Positions 52,432-61,438 of a DNA stretch of 64,000 nt are shown in pieces. The first letter of the stretch is position 1, and each line of letters begins with the position of its first letter. A program made the position numbers and the translations under genes. The stretch is from Lachnospiraceae bacterium (lineage in GTDB: Bacteria > Bacillota > Clostridia > Lachnospirales > Lachnospiraceae). The notes under the pieces are model-generated. The model was given only the letters and a program-made list of their open reading frames with translations, was not told the origin of the DNA and made no database searches. Where the stretch lies: NCBI GenBank assembly GCA_031272185.1, contig JAISUG010000069.1:1-64000 (forward strand), in the 5' to 3' direction.

Positions 52432-54468
52432 TCAGATCGCATCCGCCAGGTCGTCCGCCGCCCGTATGCCGTCGAGGATCTTGCCCACTTCCTTGGCGTC
52501 CCCGATGCTGTAAACGGCAGGGACTTTCCCCTCCAGCTGGGCATAAAGGTCATCCACCGAGGCGCTCCCCACGGCAGTCACAATGGTGTCGCAGGGTATT
52601 TCGTGCAATACGGCGCCGTCCGCGGTTTTGGCGGCGACGGACACCACGCCTCCCTTGATCCCTTTGATCTCGCAGGAGCAGATGTCCTTGACGCCTAGGC
52701 GCCTCATGTCGGCGATCAGGAAACCGGCGGTGCCGGGCTCGAAGCCGCCCCCGATGCGCTCCAGGACCTCCAGTATGGTGACGTCGTAGTCCGAGCGGTC
52801 CAGCATATCGACTATCTTTTCCTGCTTTTCGGAACGGTTGGCCATCATGAAATACAGTTGCTCGGGCGAGACGCCGCCTTTCCTGGCCAGGTAAATGGCC
52901 GTCTCGCACCCCACCGACCCGCCGCCGACTATGAGCACCCGCTTGCCCGGGATGCACTTCTCAGCCAGCACGTCATGTGCGCTCACCACCGGCACCGAGC
53001 CGTCGTCCGGGACCGCCAGCCTAAGCTGCTTGGGCGCGGAGCCGGTGGCGACCACCACCGCGTCATACCCGCCCGCGACGACGGACTGGGCATCGGCTTC
53101 TTTCCCAAATACCAGGTCCACCCCGGACTTTCCGAGCATGGTCCGGAAATACGGGGCAATACATGCGAACTCCTCTTTGCCGGGGGGCGCCGAGACGATC
53201 CCCAGCTGGCCGCCTACCCGATCGGTCTTTTCCCAAAGGGTGACATGGTGCCCCAGTGCGGCCGCCCTTATGGCGAACTCGCATCCGGCCGGGCCGGCGC
53301 CCACCGTCAGGATGTTCTTGGGCGCCGCGGCTTTCGCCGGGCGGCCCTTGAGCAGGTATTCCCTGCCGCAGGAGCCGTTCACCAGGCACTCTATGGGTTT
53401 CCCGAAAAATGTCTTCGAAAGGCAGCCCTGGTTGCAGGCCACGCAGCGGCGTATCTCGTCCAGCCGGCCCTCCCTGGCCTTGTTCGGCCATTCCGGGTCT
53501 GCGATGAGCGGACGGCCCACATTGATCAGGTCGGCCCTCCCCAGTGCCAGCGTGAGCTCCGCGCTGACGGGGTCGCCCAAACGGTTGGACGCGACCACCG
53601 GGACCGAGACGGCGGCCTTCACCCCGGCGGCCAGGTACGTGTAACCGCCCCTGGGCAGCTCGCCGGTGATCTGCGGGACGCGCGATTCATGCCAGCCGCC
53701 CGTCACATTTATCAGGTCGATCCCCGCCTTCTCGATGAGTTTCGCGAACTCCACAGCTTCTTCGTTCGTGTTGCTGCCTTTCACGAAATCATTGCCCGAA
53801 ATGCGCATGAACAATGGGTAATCCGGCCCCACGGCGGCCCTCACTGCGGCGATGACCTCCAGGGGGAACCGGCAGCGGTTCTCCCACGACCCGCCGTACT
53901 CGTCGGTCCGCAGGTTCGTGGTGGGCGAAAGGAACTGGCAGATAAGGTAGCCGGCGGATGCGATGATCTCCACCGCATCGAAGCCCGCCTTCTGCGCCCG
54001 CACCGCGCCCGTGGCCCAGCGCTCCACGGTGCGGCGTATGTCGTCCTTGCCCATCTCCCTGGGCGTCGCCCTGCTGTATTTCGAAAAGACCGCAGAGGCG
54101 GACACCGCTTTCTCCCCCTCCGGCAGGTTGCTTTCCTTCGCATACCTCCCCGCATGGTAGAGCTGTACGGCGACCTTGGCCCCGCGGTCGTGCATTCCCT
54201 TTGTGAACTGCGCCCATCCGGGGATAGTGTCGTCTGTGGCCAGGCTCATCATGCTTCCGGACCTGCCCAGTTCGTCGAAACAGCACCCACCCACCACGAT
54301 GAGGCCTGCGCCGCCCTCGGCGCGGGTGTAGTAGTACTCGTTGAAACGATCCGTGGCGTACCCCTCCGGCGTGTAGAGATGGTGAAGCGCAGGCATCACC
54401 ACGCGGTTTTTAAGCGCGAGGCCCTTCACCTGAAAGGGCGAAAACAGGCGTTCAAGACTCGTTGCCAT
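52432..54468 (-). CDS. Old Yellow Enzyme-family oxidoreductase (2,4-dienoyl-CoA reductase/BaiCD-like)
   Basis: 678 residues from ATG 54468 (AAGGAGGGATTCACT). The N-terminal FMN TIM barrel (1-370) has AGYLICQFLSPTTNLRTDEY with GGSWENR. A [4Fe-4S] motif C-x2-C-x3-C-x11-C follows (CVACNQGCLSKTFFGKPIEC), then FAD- and NAD(P)-binding Rossmann domains with VGAGPAGCEFA and IVGGGSVGCETAIYLARKGG. It reduces C=C bonds conjugated to a thioester or carbonyl, linking NAD(P)H, FAD, FeS and FMN. It is the first gene after a perfect sigma-54 promoter and is followed at once by etfBA. Confidence 0.93.
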   Translation of the reverse strand: MATSLERLFSPFQVKGLALKNRVVMPALHHLYTPEGYATDRFNEYYYTRAEGGAGLIVVGGCCFDELGRSGSMMSLATDDTIPGWAQFTKGMHDRGAKVAVQLYHAGRYAKESNLPEGEKAVSASAVFSKYSRATPREMGKDDIRRTVERWATGAVRAQKAGFDAVEIIASAGYLICQFLSPTTNLRTDEYGGSWENRCRFPLEVIAAVRAAVGPDYPLFMRISGNDFVKGSNTNEEAVEFAKLIEKAGIDLINVTGGWHESRVPQITGELPRGGYTYLAAGVKAAVSVPVVASNRLGDPVSAELTLALGRADLINVGRPLIADPEWPNKAREGRLDEIRRCVACNQGCLSKTFFGKPIECLVNGSCGREYLLKGRPAKAAAPKNILTVGAGPAGCEFAIRAAALGHHVTLWEKTDRVGGQLGIVSAPPGKEEFACIAPYFRTMLGKSGVDLVFGKEADAQSVVAGGYDAVVVATGSAPKQLRLAVPDDGSVPVVSAHDVLAEKCIPGKRVLIVGGGSVGCETAIYLARKGGVSPEQLYFMMANRSEKQEKIVDMLDRSDYDVTILEVLERIGGGFEPGTAGFLIADMRRLGVKDICSCEIKGIKGGVVSVAAKTADGAVLHEIPCDTIVTAVGSASVDDLYAQLEGKVPAVYSIGDAKEVGKILDGIRAADDLADAI

Positions 54469-54727
54469 AGTGAATCCCTCCTTAATTGATGTCTTTTGGC
54501 CACCCGCCGCCACCGGGCGATACCGCGGATATCTGCCCGGGGCATACGGTGCGACGGCGATGCCGCCCAAAACGGAACTGATCGGCGGTCCTGTGGGATC
54601 CCCCGTCATATAGGAACATCCTTTTGCTGCCCCACCGGTGAAACCATACCCCTGCCGCATCGGATAAGATGCACAGGCATGATCAGCTGGCGGGTCAATG
54701 CTGGGCGTAAGCCATACCGCACATAAC

Positions 54728-54743
54728 AGCAAAACCCGTGCCA
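54728..54743 (-). promoter_or_regulatory. Sigma-54 promoter of the Old Yellow Enzyme/etfBA operon
   Basis: Minus strand TGGCAC-GGGTT-TTGCT, a perfect match to the -24/-12 consensus. The start should be near 54716, giving a leader of about 248 bases. Two palindromic enhancer sites lie 75-135 bases upstream. Confidence 0.88.
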
Positions 54744-54816
54744 AATAACCGCCCCCTCTATATCCCCGCTGCCATGAAATCCATACAGGCAAGGCGACGG
54801 CATGGTTCATAAATAT

Positions 54817-54831
54817 ATTTCATTTTGAAAT
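54817..54831. promoter_or_regulatory. Enhancer palindrome ATTTCATTTTGAAAT, site 1
   Basis: A perfect ATTTCA-TTT-TGAAAT inverted repeat, about 100 bases upstream of the predicted sigma-54 start at 54716. The same 15-mer recurs at 54865 and, inverted, at 58384. Proposed binding site of the adjacent PrpR-like activator. Confidence 0.7.
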
Positions 54832-54864
54832 TCTTATTGAAATTCGACTATTTTTAAATCTTGA

Positions 54865-54879
54865 ATTTCATTTTGAAAT
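54865..54879. promoter_or_regulatory. Enhancer palindrome ATTTCATTTTGAAAT, site 2
   Basis: Identical to site 1, 48 bases away (between four and five helical turns). It is also 37 bases before the -35 box of the activator gene, so autoregulation is possible. Confidence 0.7.
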
Positions 54880-54915
54880 CAGATATCCAAACAGAAATAT
54901 TAATGAAAAAAATGC

Positions 54916-54944
54916 TTGCGCCGGGGGCAAACACGTGCTATAAT
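54916..54944 (+). promoter_or_regulatory. Sigma-A promoter of the sigma-54 activator gene
   Basis: TTGCGC (54916-54921), 17-base spacer, perfect TATAAT (54939-54944). The leader to the ATG at 55110 is about 160 bases. The remaining 54469-54727 stretch holds only the long leader of the divergent operon. Confidence 0.75.
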
Positions 54945-55109
54945 TACGTTGTTTGAGCAGAGTGGTACTAGTTTACGTGCGGATCGAGCATATATTCCGC
55001 CGCAGGTGTTCATTTTGATCTTAAAGTCGCTTTTGAATATTTTTTTGAAAGCAGAATCATTATCATCTGCATCGCTGGTTCCGATATTTCTGTCAAGGGG
55101 GGTGTATCT

Positions 55110-57035
55110 ATGAAGTTCGAATTTGGGGTCATAACTCATTACAGGGAAACGCAGCCTTTCCGGCATGCCGCGGAGAACCAAAAGTACGGATGCGAGCTGC
55201 ACTTTGCCAGGGGCGTCATGCAGTATGCCATTGATATGGCGCATCGCATGGAAACCGAGCAGCACCTGGATGCGATCATCGCCAGCGCCGCCACCGCCGC
55301 CATCCTGCAGGAACACGTGACCATCCCGGTCATCCCGCTCCATATCCAAAATGACAATATTTTCGAAGCGCTCCACGAGGCCCTCAAGGTCGGGATGCAC
55401 ATAGGTTTTGCGGACATCAACAAAAACACCCGGTACGACCTGAACAAGATCTCCCAGATCATGCGCATCCCCATCAAGGTCTACCCGTTCAACTCATTGG
55501 ACCAGACGGACTCCATAGTGGACCAGGCGAAGGCCGACGGCATAGACGTCCTGCTGACGCCCGCCAGCTGCATGCACCACCGCGCCGCCACCCACAACCT
55601 CTGCTCCGTGCTGATCCGGCTGAATGAGCAGCAGATCATGTCCGCCATCGAAACCGCGGTGCACCTGCTGATGATCAGGGAGCAGCAGGCGGTCCACGAC
55701 AAATGGATGCGCATCGCTTTCGACTGTGCGTCCAACGGCCTCATAGCCATCGACAGCAACCACGTGGTGACCGCGGCCAACACCACCGCACTGGAGGCCC
55801 TGCGCCAGCAGCCCACCGATATACTGGATTTTGGCGACGGCCTCGACACCAACAAGACGATATCGGTGGAAACCATGTCGGACGGCCAGGAACTGCCCGA
55901 GCTCACCGACGGGAAGGGGCGCCGTTTCACCGCCCGGCTGCGCCACGTGCATCACAAGGACCGGTACTTGGGCAGCTTGATCCGCCTGGACGAGGTCCGC
56001 AGCATGTCACCCCACATCCGGGAGCTGAAAACCAAAAAGCGCCTCGCCTCCGACGGGTTCGTGGCGCGTTACGAGTTTTCCGATATCGTCGGTGACAGCG
56101 CCAAGATCCTGGAAGCGAAATCCAAAGCGCTGACATACGCCAGATCCGACGCCACGGTACTGATCCTGGGCGAAAGCGGCACCGGCAAGGAGATCTTCGC
56201 CCAGAGCATACACAATGCCAGCCAATGTGCGGCGGGGCCGTTCATCGCGGCCAACTGCGCCACATTGCCCGAATCCCTCATGGACAGCGAGCTCTTCGGG
56301 TACGAGGGCGGGGCTTTCACCGGCGCGCGCAAGGAAGGCAAGCCCGGCCTTTTCGAGATGGCCGACGGAGGGACGCTGTTCCTGGACGAGATAGGGGACA
56401 TGCCGGCGCACCTCCAGGTCAAGCTGCTGCGCGTGCTCCAGGAGAGGACCGTCCGGCGCATCGGGGGCGAAAAGAACATACCTTTCGACGTCCGCATGAT
56501 ATTCGCCACCAACAAAAACCTCCATGAGGCCATGAAGAACGGGACCTTCCGCGAAGACCTGTACTACAGGATCAATGTCCTGGAGCTGCACCTCCCGCCC
56601 CTGCGGGAACGCGCCGAGGACATCCCCTTGCTCGTGGCGCACATGATCCGCGAAAACGCCGGGTACCGCACCCATATCGAGATCTCCAACCGCCAGTACG
56701 CCGCCATGCAGCGCTACCCATGGCCGGGCAATGTGCGTGAGCTTCGCAACTTCGTCGACCGCCTCGTCGCCCTGAACGGGCCGTCGGACAGCTTCTGCGT
56801 GAACGAGGGCTTGCTCCAGAGCCTGGACAGCGCCGACATGGGGCGCGCCCTGGCCGCGCCGCCCGATTCGGACCACCTAGTGGTTCCCATCGGCACACTC
56901 CGGGAGATCGAAAACTCGGTCATTAGCCAGCTGTTCGCCCGGTACGGCAAGAACAAACAGGAAGTCGAGCGCGTGCTGGGCATGAGCAGCACCACCATAT
57001 GGCGCAGGTTCAAAGAAATGAAGGCGACGTCTTGA
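55110..57035 (+). CDS. PrpR-like sigma-54-dependent transcriptional activator
   Basis: 641 residues (AAGGGGGG upstream). Domains in order: PrpR-type N-terminal sensor (about 1-190, with [20 protein letters not shown]), a PAS-like segment (about 200-300), the AAA+ sigma-54 interaction domain (about 325-560) with Walker A GESGTGKE near 353, the GAFTGA loop near 401, Walker [12 protein letters not shown] and arginine-finger region, then a Fis-type HTH ([19 protein letters not shown], about 620-640). PrpR-N domains sense small organic ligands. It should switch on the three -24/-12 promoters found within 4 kb. Confidence 0.93.
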   Translation: MKFEFGVITHYRETQPFRHAAENQKYGCELHFARGVMQYAIDMAHRMETEQHLDAIIASAATAAILQEHVTIPVIPLHIQNDNIFEALHEALKVGMHIGFADINKNTRYDLNKISQIMRIPIKVYPFNSLDQTDSIVDQAKADGIDVLLTPASCMHHRAATHNLCSVLIRLNEQQIMSAIETAVHLLMIREQQAVHDKWMRIAFDCASNGLIAIDSNHVVTAANTTALEALRQQPTDILDFGDGLDTNKTISVETMSDGQELPELTDGKGRRFTARLRHVHHKDRYLGSLIRLDEVRSMSPHIRELKTKKRLASDGFVARYEFSDIVGDSAKILEAKSKALTYARSDATVLILGESGTGKEIFAQSIHNASQCAAGPFIAANCATLPESLMDSELFGYEGGAFTGARKEGKPGLFEMADGGTLFLDEIGDMPAHLQVKLLRVLQERTVRRIGGEKNIPFDVRMIFATNKNLHEAMKNGTFREDLYYRINVLELHLPPLRERAEDIPLLVAHMIRENAGYRTHIEISNRQYAAMQRYPWPGNVRELRNFVDRLVALNGPSDSFCVNEGLLQSLDSADMGRALAAPPDSDHLVVPIGTLREIENSVISQLFARYGKNKQEVERVLGMSSTTIWRRFKEMKATS

Positions 57036-57132
57036 TCCAACGCGGCCCAAGCGGCCGTGCGCAGCGAAATACCCCATATGGGAGTCGGGCAAGATGTGGC
57101 GTTTCATAATTACATGATTACATGCGAGCTTC

Positions 57133-57162
57133 AAAAAAAGCCCGTTGGAAACGGGCTTTTTT
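57133..57162 (+). terminator. Terminator after the sigma-54 activator gene
   Basis: GCCCGTT-GGA-AACGGGC (57140-57156) flanked by a run of A before and TTTTTT after, so it can work in both directions. Confidence 0.9.
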
Positions 57163-57180
57163 GATGGGTCGGCCACGGCG

Positions 57181-57285
57181 GTCGCAGCGGTCGCAGCAGT
57201 CGCAGCTTCGCCGGGCTCACTTCCGGAAGAAGTCCGGGTTCGGCGCGGTCGCCGGCGCCGGCGCTGGCGTCGCAGCTTCGCCGGG
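57181..57285. repeat. GC-rich direct repeats, offset 9 and 70
   Basis: GTCGCAGC occurs at 57181, 57190 and 57199, and GTCGCAGCTTCGCCGGG at 57199 recurs at 57269. It lies downstream of the crotonase stop at 57385. The gap 57036-57384 holds this repeat and the terminator; no gene is seen. Confidence 0.8.
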
Positions 57286-57384
57286 GTTCACCGGCGGTGG
57301 CGGCGGGATATGCGTCCGGACGCCTGTATCCGCTGCCGCATGGCGCCGGCGGGGGTACCCCGGGGCCGTGGCACCTGCGTCCGG

Positions 57385-58191
57385 CTACCTGCCGATAAAC
57401 TGGGGCGAGCGTTTCTCCAGGAATGCGTTCACCGCTTCGGCATAGTCCGCCGTCCGGGAGCATTCGGCCATGGACTCGGCTTCCGTGTCGGTATAGTCTT
57501 CCAGTGTGAACGGCGTGTTCCCGCCCGCGAAGTAATTGTAAAGGATTTCTTTCTGGCGCTTGATCGCGTAAAGCGGCTTCGCGGCCATCTTCTTCGCGAA
57601 AGCATATGTCGTCTCGGCCAGTTTGTCTTCCTCGGCGAGTATCGTAACCAGCCCCAGCTTGTCCGCCTTCTCCCCGTCCACCGGGTCGCCGGTCATGAGC
57701 ATCTCGATGGTCTTGGCCACGCCCAGGTGACGGACCGCATAGTACATCGCGCCGGTGTCCCCCGGAAGGCCCATGTTTATGAAAGCCAGGATGAGCTTGG
57801 ACTTGGGTGTCAGGATGCGGAAATCACATGCCAGGGCCAGGCTGCAGCCCGCGCCGGCCGCCGCGCCGTTCACCATGGCGATGACCGGTTTCGGGCACTT
57901 GCGCGCGGCCTGTGACATCATGCCCGCCCTGCGCACGCTGTCCGGGTTGATATAGGTGCCGTTCTCGATGTTCTTCTTGAATCCCTTGATGTCGCCGCCC
58001 GCCGAGAAGTTCTTCCCTGCGCCAGTGATGATGACCGCACCCACTTCCGGGTCGGCGCCGCATGCCTCGAACGCTCCCCTGATCTCCGGGTAGGAAGTGG
58101 CGTGGAATGCGTTCCCCACCTCGGGGCGGTTCAGGGTGATCGTGGCCACACGGTCAGCGACCTCCAGGGTAATGTTACGGTACGTGTACAT
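57385..58191 (-). CDS. Enoyl-CoA hydratase/isomerase family protein (copy 1)
   Basis: 268 residues. Crotonase fold: NRPEVGNAFHATSYPEI, oxyanion-hole GKNFSAGGDIKGF and NGAAAGAGCSLALACDFRI. The first catalytic Glu of classical hydratases is replaced (AFINMGLPGDTGAMYY), while the second is kept (IEMLMTGDPVDGEKA). The Asp in GLPGD stands where PaaG-type isomerases place a catalytic Asp, so double-bond isomerisation is as likely as hydration. It has its own predicted sigma-54 promoter. Confidence 0.88.
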   Translation of the reverse strand: MYTYRNITLEVADRVATITLNRPEVGNAFHATSYPEIRGAFEACGADPEVGAVIITGAGKNFSAGGDIKGFKKNIENGTYINPDSVRRAGMMSQAARKCPKPVIAMVNGAAAGAGCSLALACDFRILTPKSKLILAFINMGLPGDTGAMYYAVRHLGVAKTIEMLMTGDPVDGEKADKLGLVTILAEEDKLAETTYAFAKKMAAKPLYAIKRQKEILYNYFAGGNTPFTLEDYTDTEAESMAECSRTADYAEAVNAFLEKRSPQFIGR

Positions 58192-58315
58192 ATTGTTCCC
58201 TCCTTTATGATGCGTTTTGCGGGGCCCAAACCCCGCAGCCCATTCGCCGTCACGGGACCAGGCCCCGCGGCCCGGCCTTCCGATACGGCGCAGAAACTCT
58301 ATGTACTATTGTCAT

Positions 58316-58331
58316 AGCAAAACCTATGCCA
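58316..58331 (-). promoter_or_regulatory. Sigma-54 promoter of crotonase copy 1
   Basis: Minus strand TGGCAT-AGGTT-TTGCT, one mismatch from consensus. Predicted start near 58304, leader about 110 bases. The enhancer palindrome at 58384-58398 lies roughly 80-95 bases upstream. Confidence 0.8.
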
Positions 58332-58383
58332 ACCCGATGCCCGCCCGCCTATGCCCCTCGGCCCTTGCCCCATGCGCCAAGAT

Positions 58384-58398
58384 ATTTCAAAATGAAAT
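58384..58398. promoter_or_regulatory. Enhancer palindrome ATTTCAAAATGAAAT, site 3
   Basis: Exact reverse complement of the 15-mer beside the activator gene. It sits between the two divergent sigma-54 promoters and can serve both. Nothing else was recognised in the 684-base gap 58192-58875. Confidence 0.72.
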
Positions 58399-58619
58399 GC
58401 TGCAATGTCAAAGTGAACGATGCAGGGGGGCAATGTGCGCAAATCCGGTCCTGCCCCCTTCGCCCGCCCGGCGGCTGCAATCCTTCCAAGTGACCGTACC
58501 GTTCGGGACCCCGCCCCCCTCGCCCGTCCGACGGCCGCCGCCGTCAGGACCTGGCATTGCGAACGGCCGCAACATCCGGAAACGCCCGGGTGTTTCGCGT
58601 TTGCACCCGTCCGCTCATT

Positions 58620-58635
58620 TGGCACGGATTTTGCT
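58620..58635 (+). promoter_or_regulatory. Sigma-54 promoter of the transporter-crotonase-CoA-transferase operon
   Basis: TGGCAC-GGATT-TTGCT, a perfect consensus match and nearly the same 16-mer as at 54728. Predicted start near 58647, 229 bases before the transporter ATG. Confidence 0.88.
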
Positions 58636-58875
58636 GTTTTAATTGGACATACCCGTTAACGGGAACCCCGGCACACGGATGATACCGGCACCGGCACCCG
58701 ACGGGCACAGGCCTCACCGGGCGGCCGCTGACTGATACTGCCACGCCGACACCGGGCCAGCTTCCGGTAGGCGCAGACCACACCGGCGCACAGTGGATAC
58801 CGGCACAGGCCCCGACAGACACCCACCGCCATTACAGGTGGGAACTACCATTATAGATAGGAAGTGAATTCTCCG

Positions 58876-60288
58876 ATGGATGAAAACAAAGCAACACTCG
58901 GCAAATTGATTTGGTTTATTGTAGGCGGCGCGGTCATAGCGGGCATGTCATTCATCCCGCCGGCCCCGCCGCTGGGCCCCAAGGCCATGGTCGCGCTGGG
59001 CATCCTGTGCGGCGCCATCGTATGGATGGTGTCGGGCGCGGTCCAGGACTACGTGGCGATCACCATCATGAGCATCCTGTGGGTCGTCACGGGGTGCGCG
59101 AAGATGGAGGTGGTGTATGGCGCTTTCGCCACCAGCAACTGGTGGCTCCTGGTGGGGGCTTTGGGCCTGGCGGTGCCCGCCGCGAAGTCCGGGCTGCTTC
59201 GCCGCCTTTCATTGTATATCATGCGGATGTTCCCGCCCAGTTTCAAGGGCCAGAGTTTCGCCATGGTGTTTATCGGGACGTTCCTGGGGCTGCTTATCCC
59301 CAGCACCGCCGCAAAGGCCGCCATCATCGGGCAGGTCTGCAAAGGCGTGAACGACGCCCTGGGTTTCAAAGACAGGAGCCGGGCCTCGGCGGGGCTTTTC
59401 GCGGTCTTCCTCAACAGCAACATGGTGATGGCGCCGGGGTTTTTGAGCGCTTCATTTGTCGGGTACACGTGCCTGGGCCTGTTCCCGGAAAGCGTGGAGA
59501 AACTGAGCTGGGTGGCCTGGTTCGTGGCCGCCCTGCCCTGGACCATCATCGCGCTGGTGCTCATGACGGGCGCGGCCCTCATCATGTACAGGCCCAAACA
59601 GGAAAGCGCCATGACCAAGGACTATGTGAACGAAGAAATCAAATCCATGGGCGCCTGGAACAAATCCGAGAAATACACCTGCGTGATCCTGGCGATTTGC
59701 CTGCTTATGTGGGTCACGGAACGCATGCATGGCATTTCTTCGGCCATGGTGGCCTGCGGTGGCATGACCGCGCTCCTGGCGCTGCGCCTGTATGACAGGA
59801 AAGATTTCCGCGCCGCCATCGCCTGGGACAGCGTCGTGTTCATAGGCGTCATCATGGGCATGGCCGGCGTCCTGAACGGCGTGGGCGTCAACGACCTCAT
59901 CCGGGAAATCCTGGGCCCGGTGCTCCAGCCCCTCATGGGCAACGTGTGGCTCTTCGTGCCGGTTTACTGCCTGGTCTTCATGCTGATTCGTTTCCTGGTG
60001 GCGTCGCTGGTGTCGTCGATTACGATCTGCTCGCTGGTGCTGGTGCCCATCGCCATGACCATGGGCATACACCCATTCGTCACCATATTTATCGCCTATA
60101 CCTGTTCTGCGGTGTGGTTCACGCCATACCAGAACTCCATCTACTTCACCGCACAGATAGCCACGGGGAACTACGCCATGTCCAGCCACAGGCAGATGAT
60201 CCCATACGGGCTGGTGTATGCTGTAGTCATGATCATCGGCAACATGGCGTGCATCCCATGGTGGAAGATGCTGGGGTATCTCCCCTGA
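58876..60288 (+). CDS. DASS/SLC13-type anion permease
   Basis: 470 residues from ATG 58876 (AGGAAGTG 9 bases upstream; the GTG at 58864 touches the ribosome site). About 12 helices. GFLIPSTAAKAAIIG-like segment (LLIPSTAAKAAIIGQVCKG) and the second clamshell repeat MIRFLVASLVSSITICSLVL resemble the SNT motifs of divalent-anion:Na+ symporters. It likely imports a carboxylate used by the following enzymes. First gene after the sigma-54 promoter. Confidence 0.83.
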   Translation: MDENKATLGKLIWFIVGGAVIAGMSFIPPAPPLGPKAMVALGILCGAIVWMVSGAVQDYVAITIMSILWVVTGCAKMEVVYGAFATSNWWLLVGALGLAVPAAKSGLLRRLSLYIMRMFPPSFKGQSFAMVFIGTFLGLLIPSTAAKAAIIGQVCKGVNDALGFKDRSRASAGLFAVFLNSNMVMAPGFLSASFVGYTCLGLFPESVEKLSWVAWFVAALPWTIIALVLMTGAALIMYRPKQESAMTKDYVNEEIKSMGAWNKSEKYTCVILAICLLMWVTERMHGISSAMVACGGMTALLALRLYDRKDFRAAIAWDSVVFIGVIMGMAGVLNGVGVNDLIREILGPVLQPLMGNVWLFVPVYCLVFMLIRFLVASLVSSITICSLVLVPIAMTMGIHPFVTIFIAYTCSAVWFTPYQNSIYFTAQIATGNYAMSSHRQMIPYGLVYAVVMIIGNMACIPWWKMLGYLP

Positions 60289-60450
60289 CTTCCCCCGCGC
60301 CGTGATTAAACCTGTTATCCATACTCGTTTGCGGAAGCCATGTGCGTTTACGGGTATTTGTAGCGCGGCGCTTGCAGCCGCTGCCGTTGCCCTTTGGCCG
60401 GCCTGCACTGCTGCATTGTGCCATTGTCCACATCTCAAGGAGGTGAGATT

Positions 60451-61236
60451 ATGTACACTACCATTCTGACAAACACCGAGGACAGGGTGGCGACCATCAC
60501 CATCAACCGCCCGGAGCAAAGCAACGCCTTTGCCTACGAGACTTTCGAGGAGATCCGCGACGAGCTGATCAGGCTGGGGTCCGATCCCGACGTGGGCGCC
60601 ATCGTTTTCACCGGCACGGGCAAAAACTTCTCCGCCGGCGGCAACATCGCCAACATGAAGAAGTACATCGACGAGGGCGGATTCATGGCCGAGAAAGGCC
60701 CGACACTGACGGGGCGCATGGCCATCGCCTGCCGCCGCTGCCCGAAACCCACCATCGCCATGATCAACGGCGCCGCCGCCGGCGCAGGTGCGGGGCTGGC
60801 TCTGGCCTGCGATTTCCGCATCATGACGCCCAAGTCCAAGCTCCTGATGGCGTTCATCAACATCGGTCTCCCGGGTGACACGGTGGCGTTCTACGATTGC
60901 GCCAAACTCGTCGGGACCGCCAGGGCCACGGAGATGATGATGCTGGGCGAGCCCATAGGGGGGGAAAAGGCCTATGAGTGGGGCCTGGCCACCAGGCTCG
61001 TGGCGGATGACGCCCTTTCACAGGAAGCCTACGCCTTTGCCCACAAGCTGGCGCACAGGGCGACCGCAGGGTTCGCGAAGCAAAAAGAAATCATCAACAA
61101 GTATTTCTACGACCAGGTCGACGCATATATCGTAGACGAAACGGCGGGCATGCAGGCCTGCTCGAAGACCGAAGACCACAAAGAGGCTGTAAACGCTTTC
61201 CTCGAGAAGCGCCCGGCGGTTTTCAAAGGCATCTGA
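60451..61236 (+). CDS. Enoyl-CoA hydratase/isomerase family protein (copy 2)
   Basis: 261 residues from ATG 60451 (AAGGAGGTGAGATT). Close paralogue of the protein at 57385: NRPEQSNAFAYETFEEIRDE, GKNFSAGGNIANM, NGAAAGAGAGLALACDFRIM. The same AFINIGLPGDT in place of the first catalytic Glu, with Glu kept in ATEMMMLGEPIGGEKA. The pair therefore shares a modified active site. It lies between the permease and the CoA-transferase in the operon. Confidence 0.88.
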   Translation: MYTTILTNTEDRVATITINRPEQSNAFAYETFEEIRDELIRLGSDPDVGAIVFTGTGKNFSAGGNIANMKKYIDEGGFMAEKGPTLTGRMAIACRRCPKPTIAMINGAAAGAGAGLALACDFRIMTPKSKLLMAFINIGLPGDTVAFYDCAKLVGTARATEMMMLGEPIGGEKAYEWGLATRLVADDALSQEAYAFAHKLAHRATAGFAKQKEIINKYFYDQVDAYIVDETAGMQACSKTEDHKEAVNAFLEKRPAVFKGI

Positions 61237-61438
61237 TGCCAGCCGGCTTAGCCGCACGCTGCGGCCGGGGGGATGGCCCACCGGCCGGAGGCAGTGACCA
61301 TCTGCCCTCGTCTGCGACACATGGCACAAACCATCAGGTAACTGCCGCAGCATGGATCCTTGCAAGCTGCGGTGCGATAGCATCAATCACACAGTATCGC
61401 CCCTTGGCATGGCGATACCAACAACGAACGGAGGTATT

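Noticed and set aside
60361..60376. TAGCGCGGCGCTTGCA before crotonase copy 2
   Set aside because: The -24 half has two mismatches including one of the GG pair; the gene is more likely read from the 58620 promoter.
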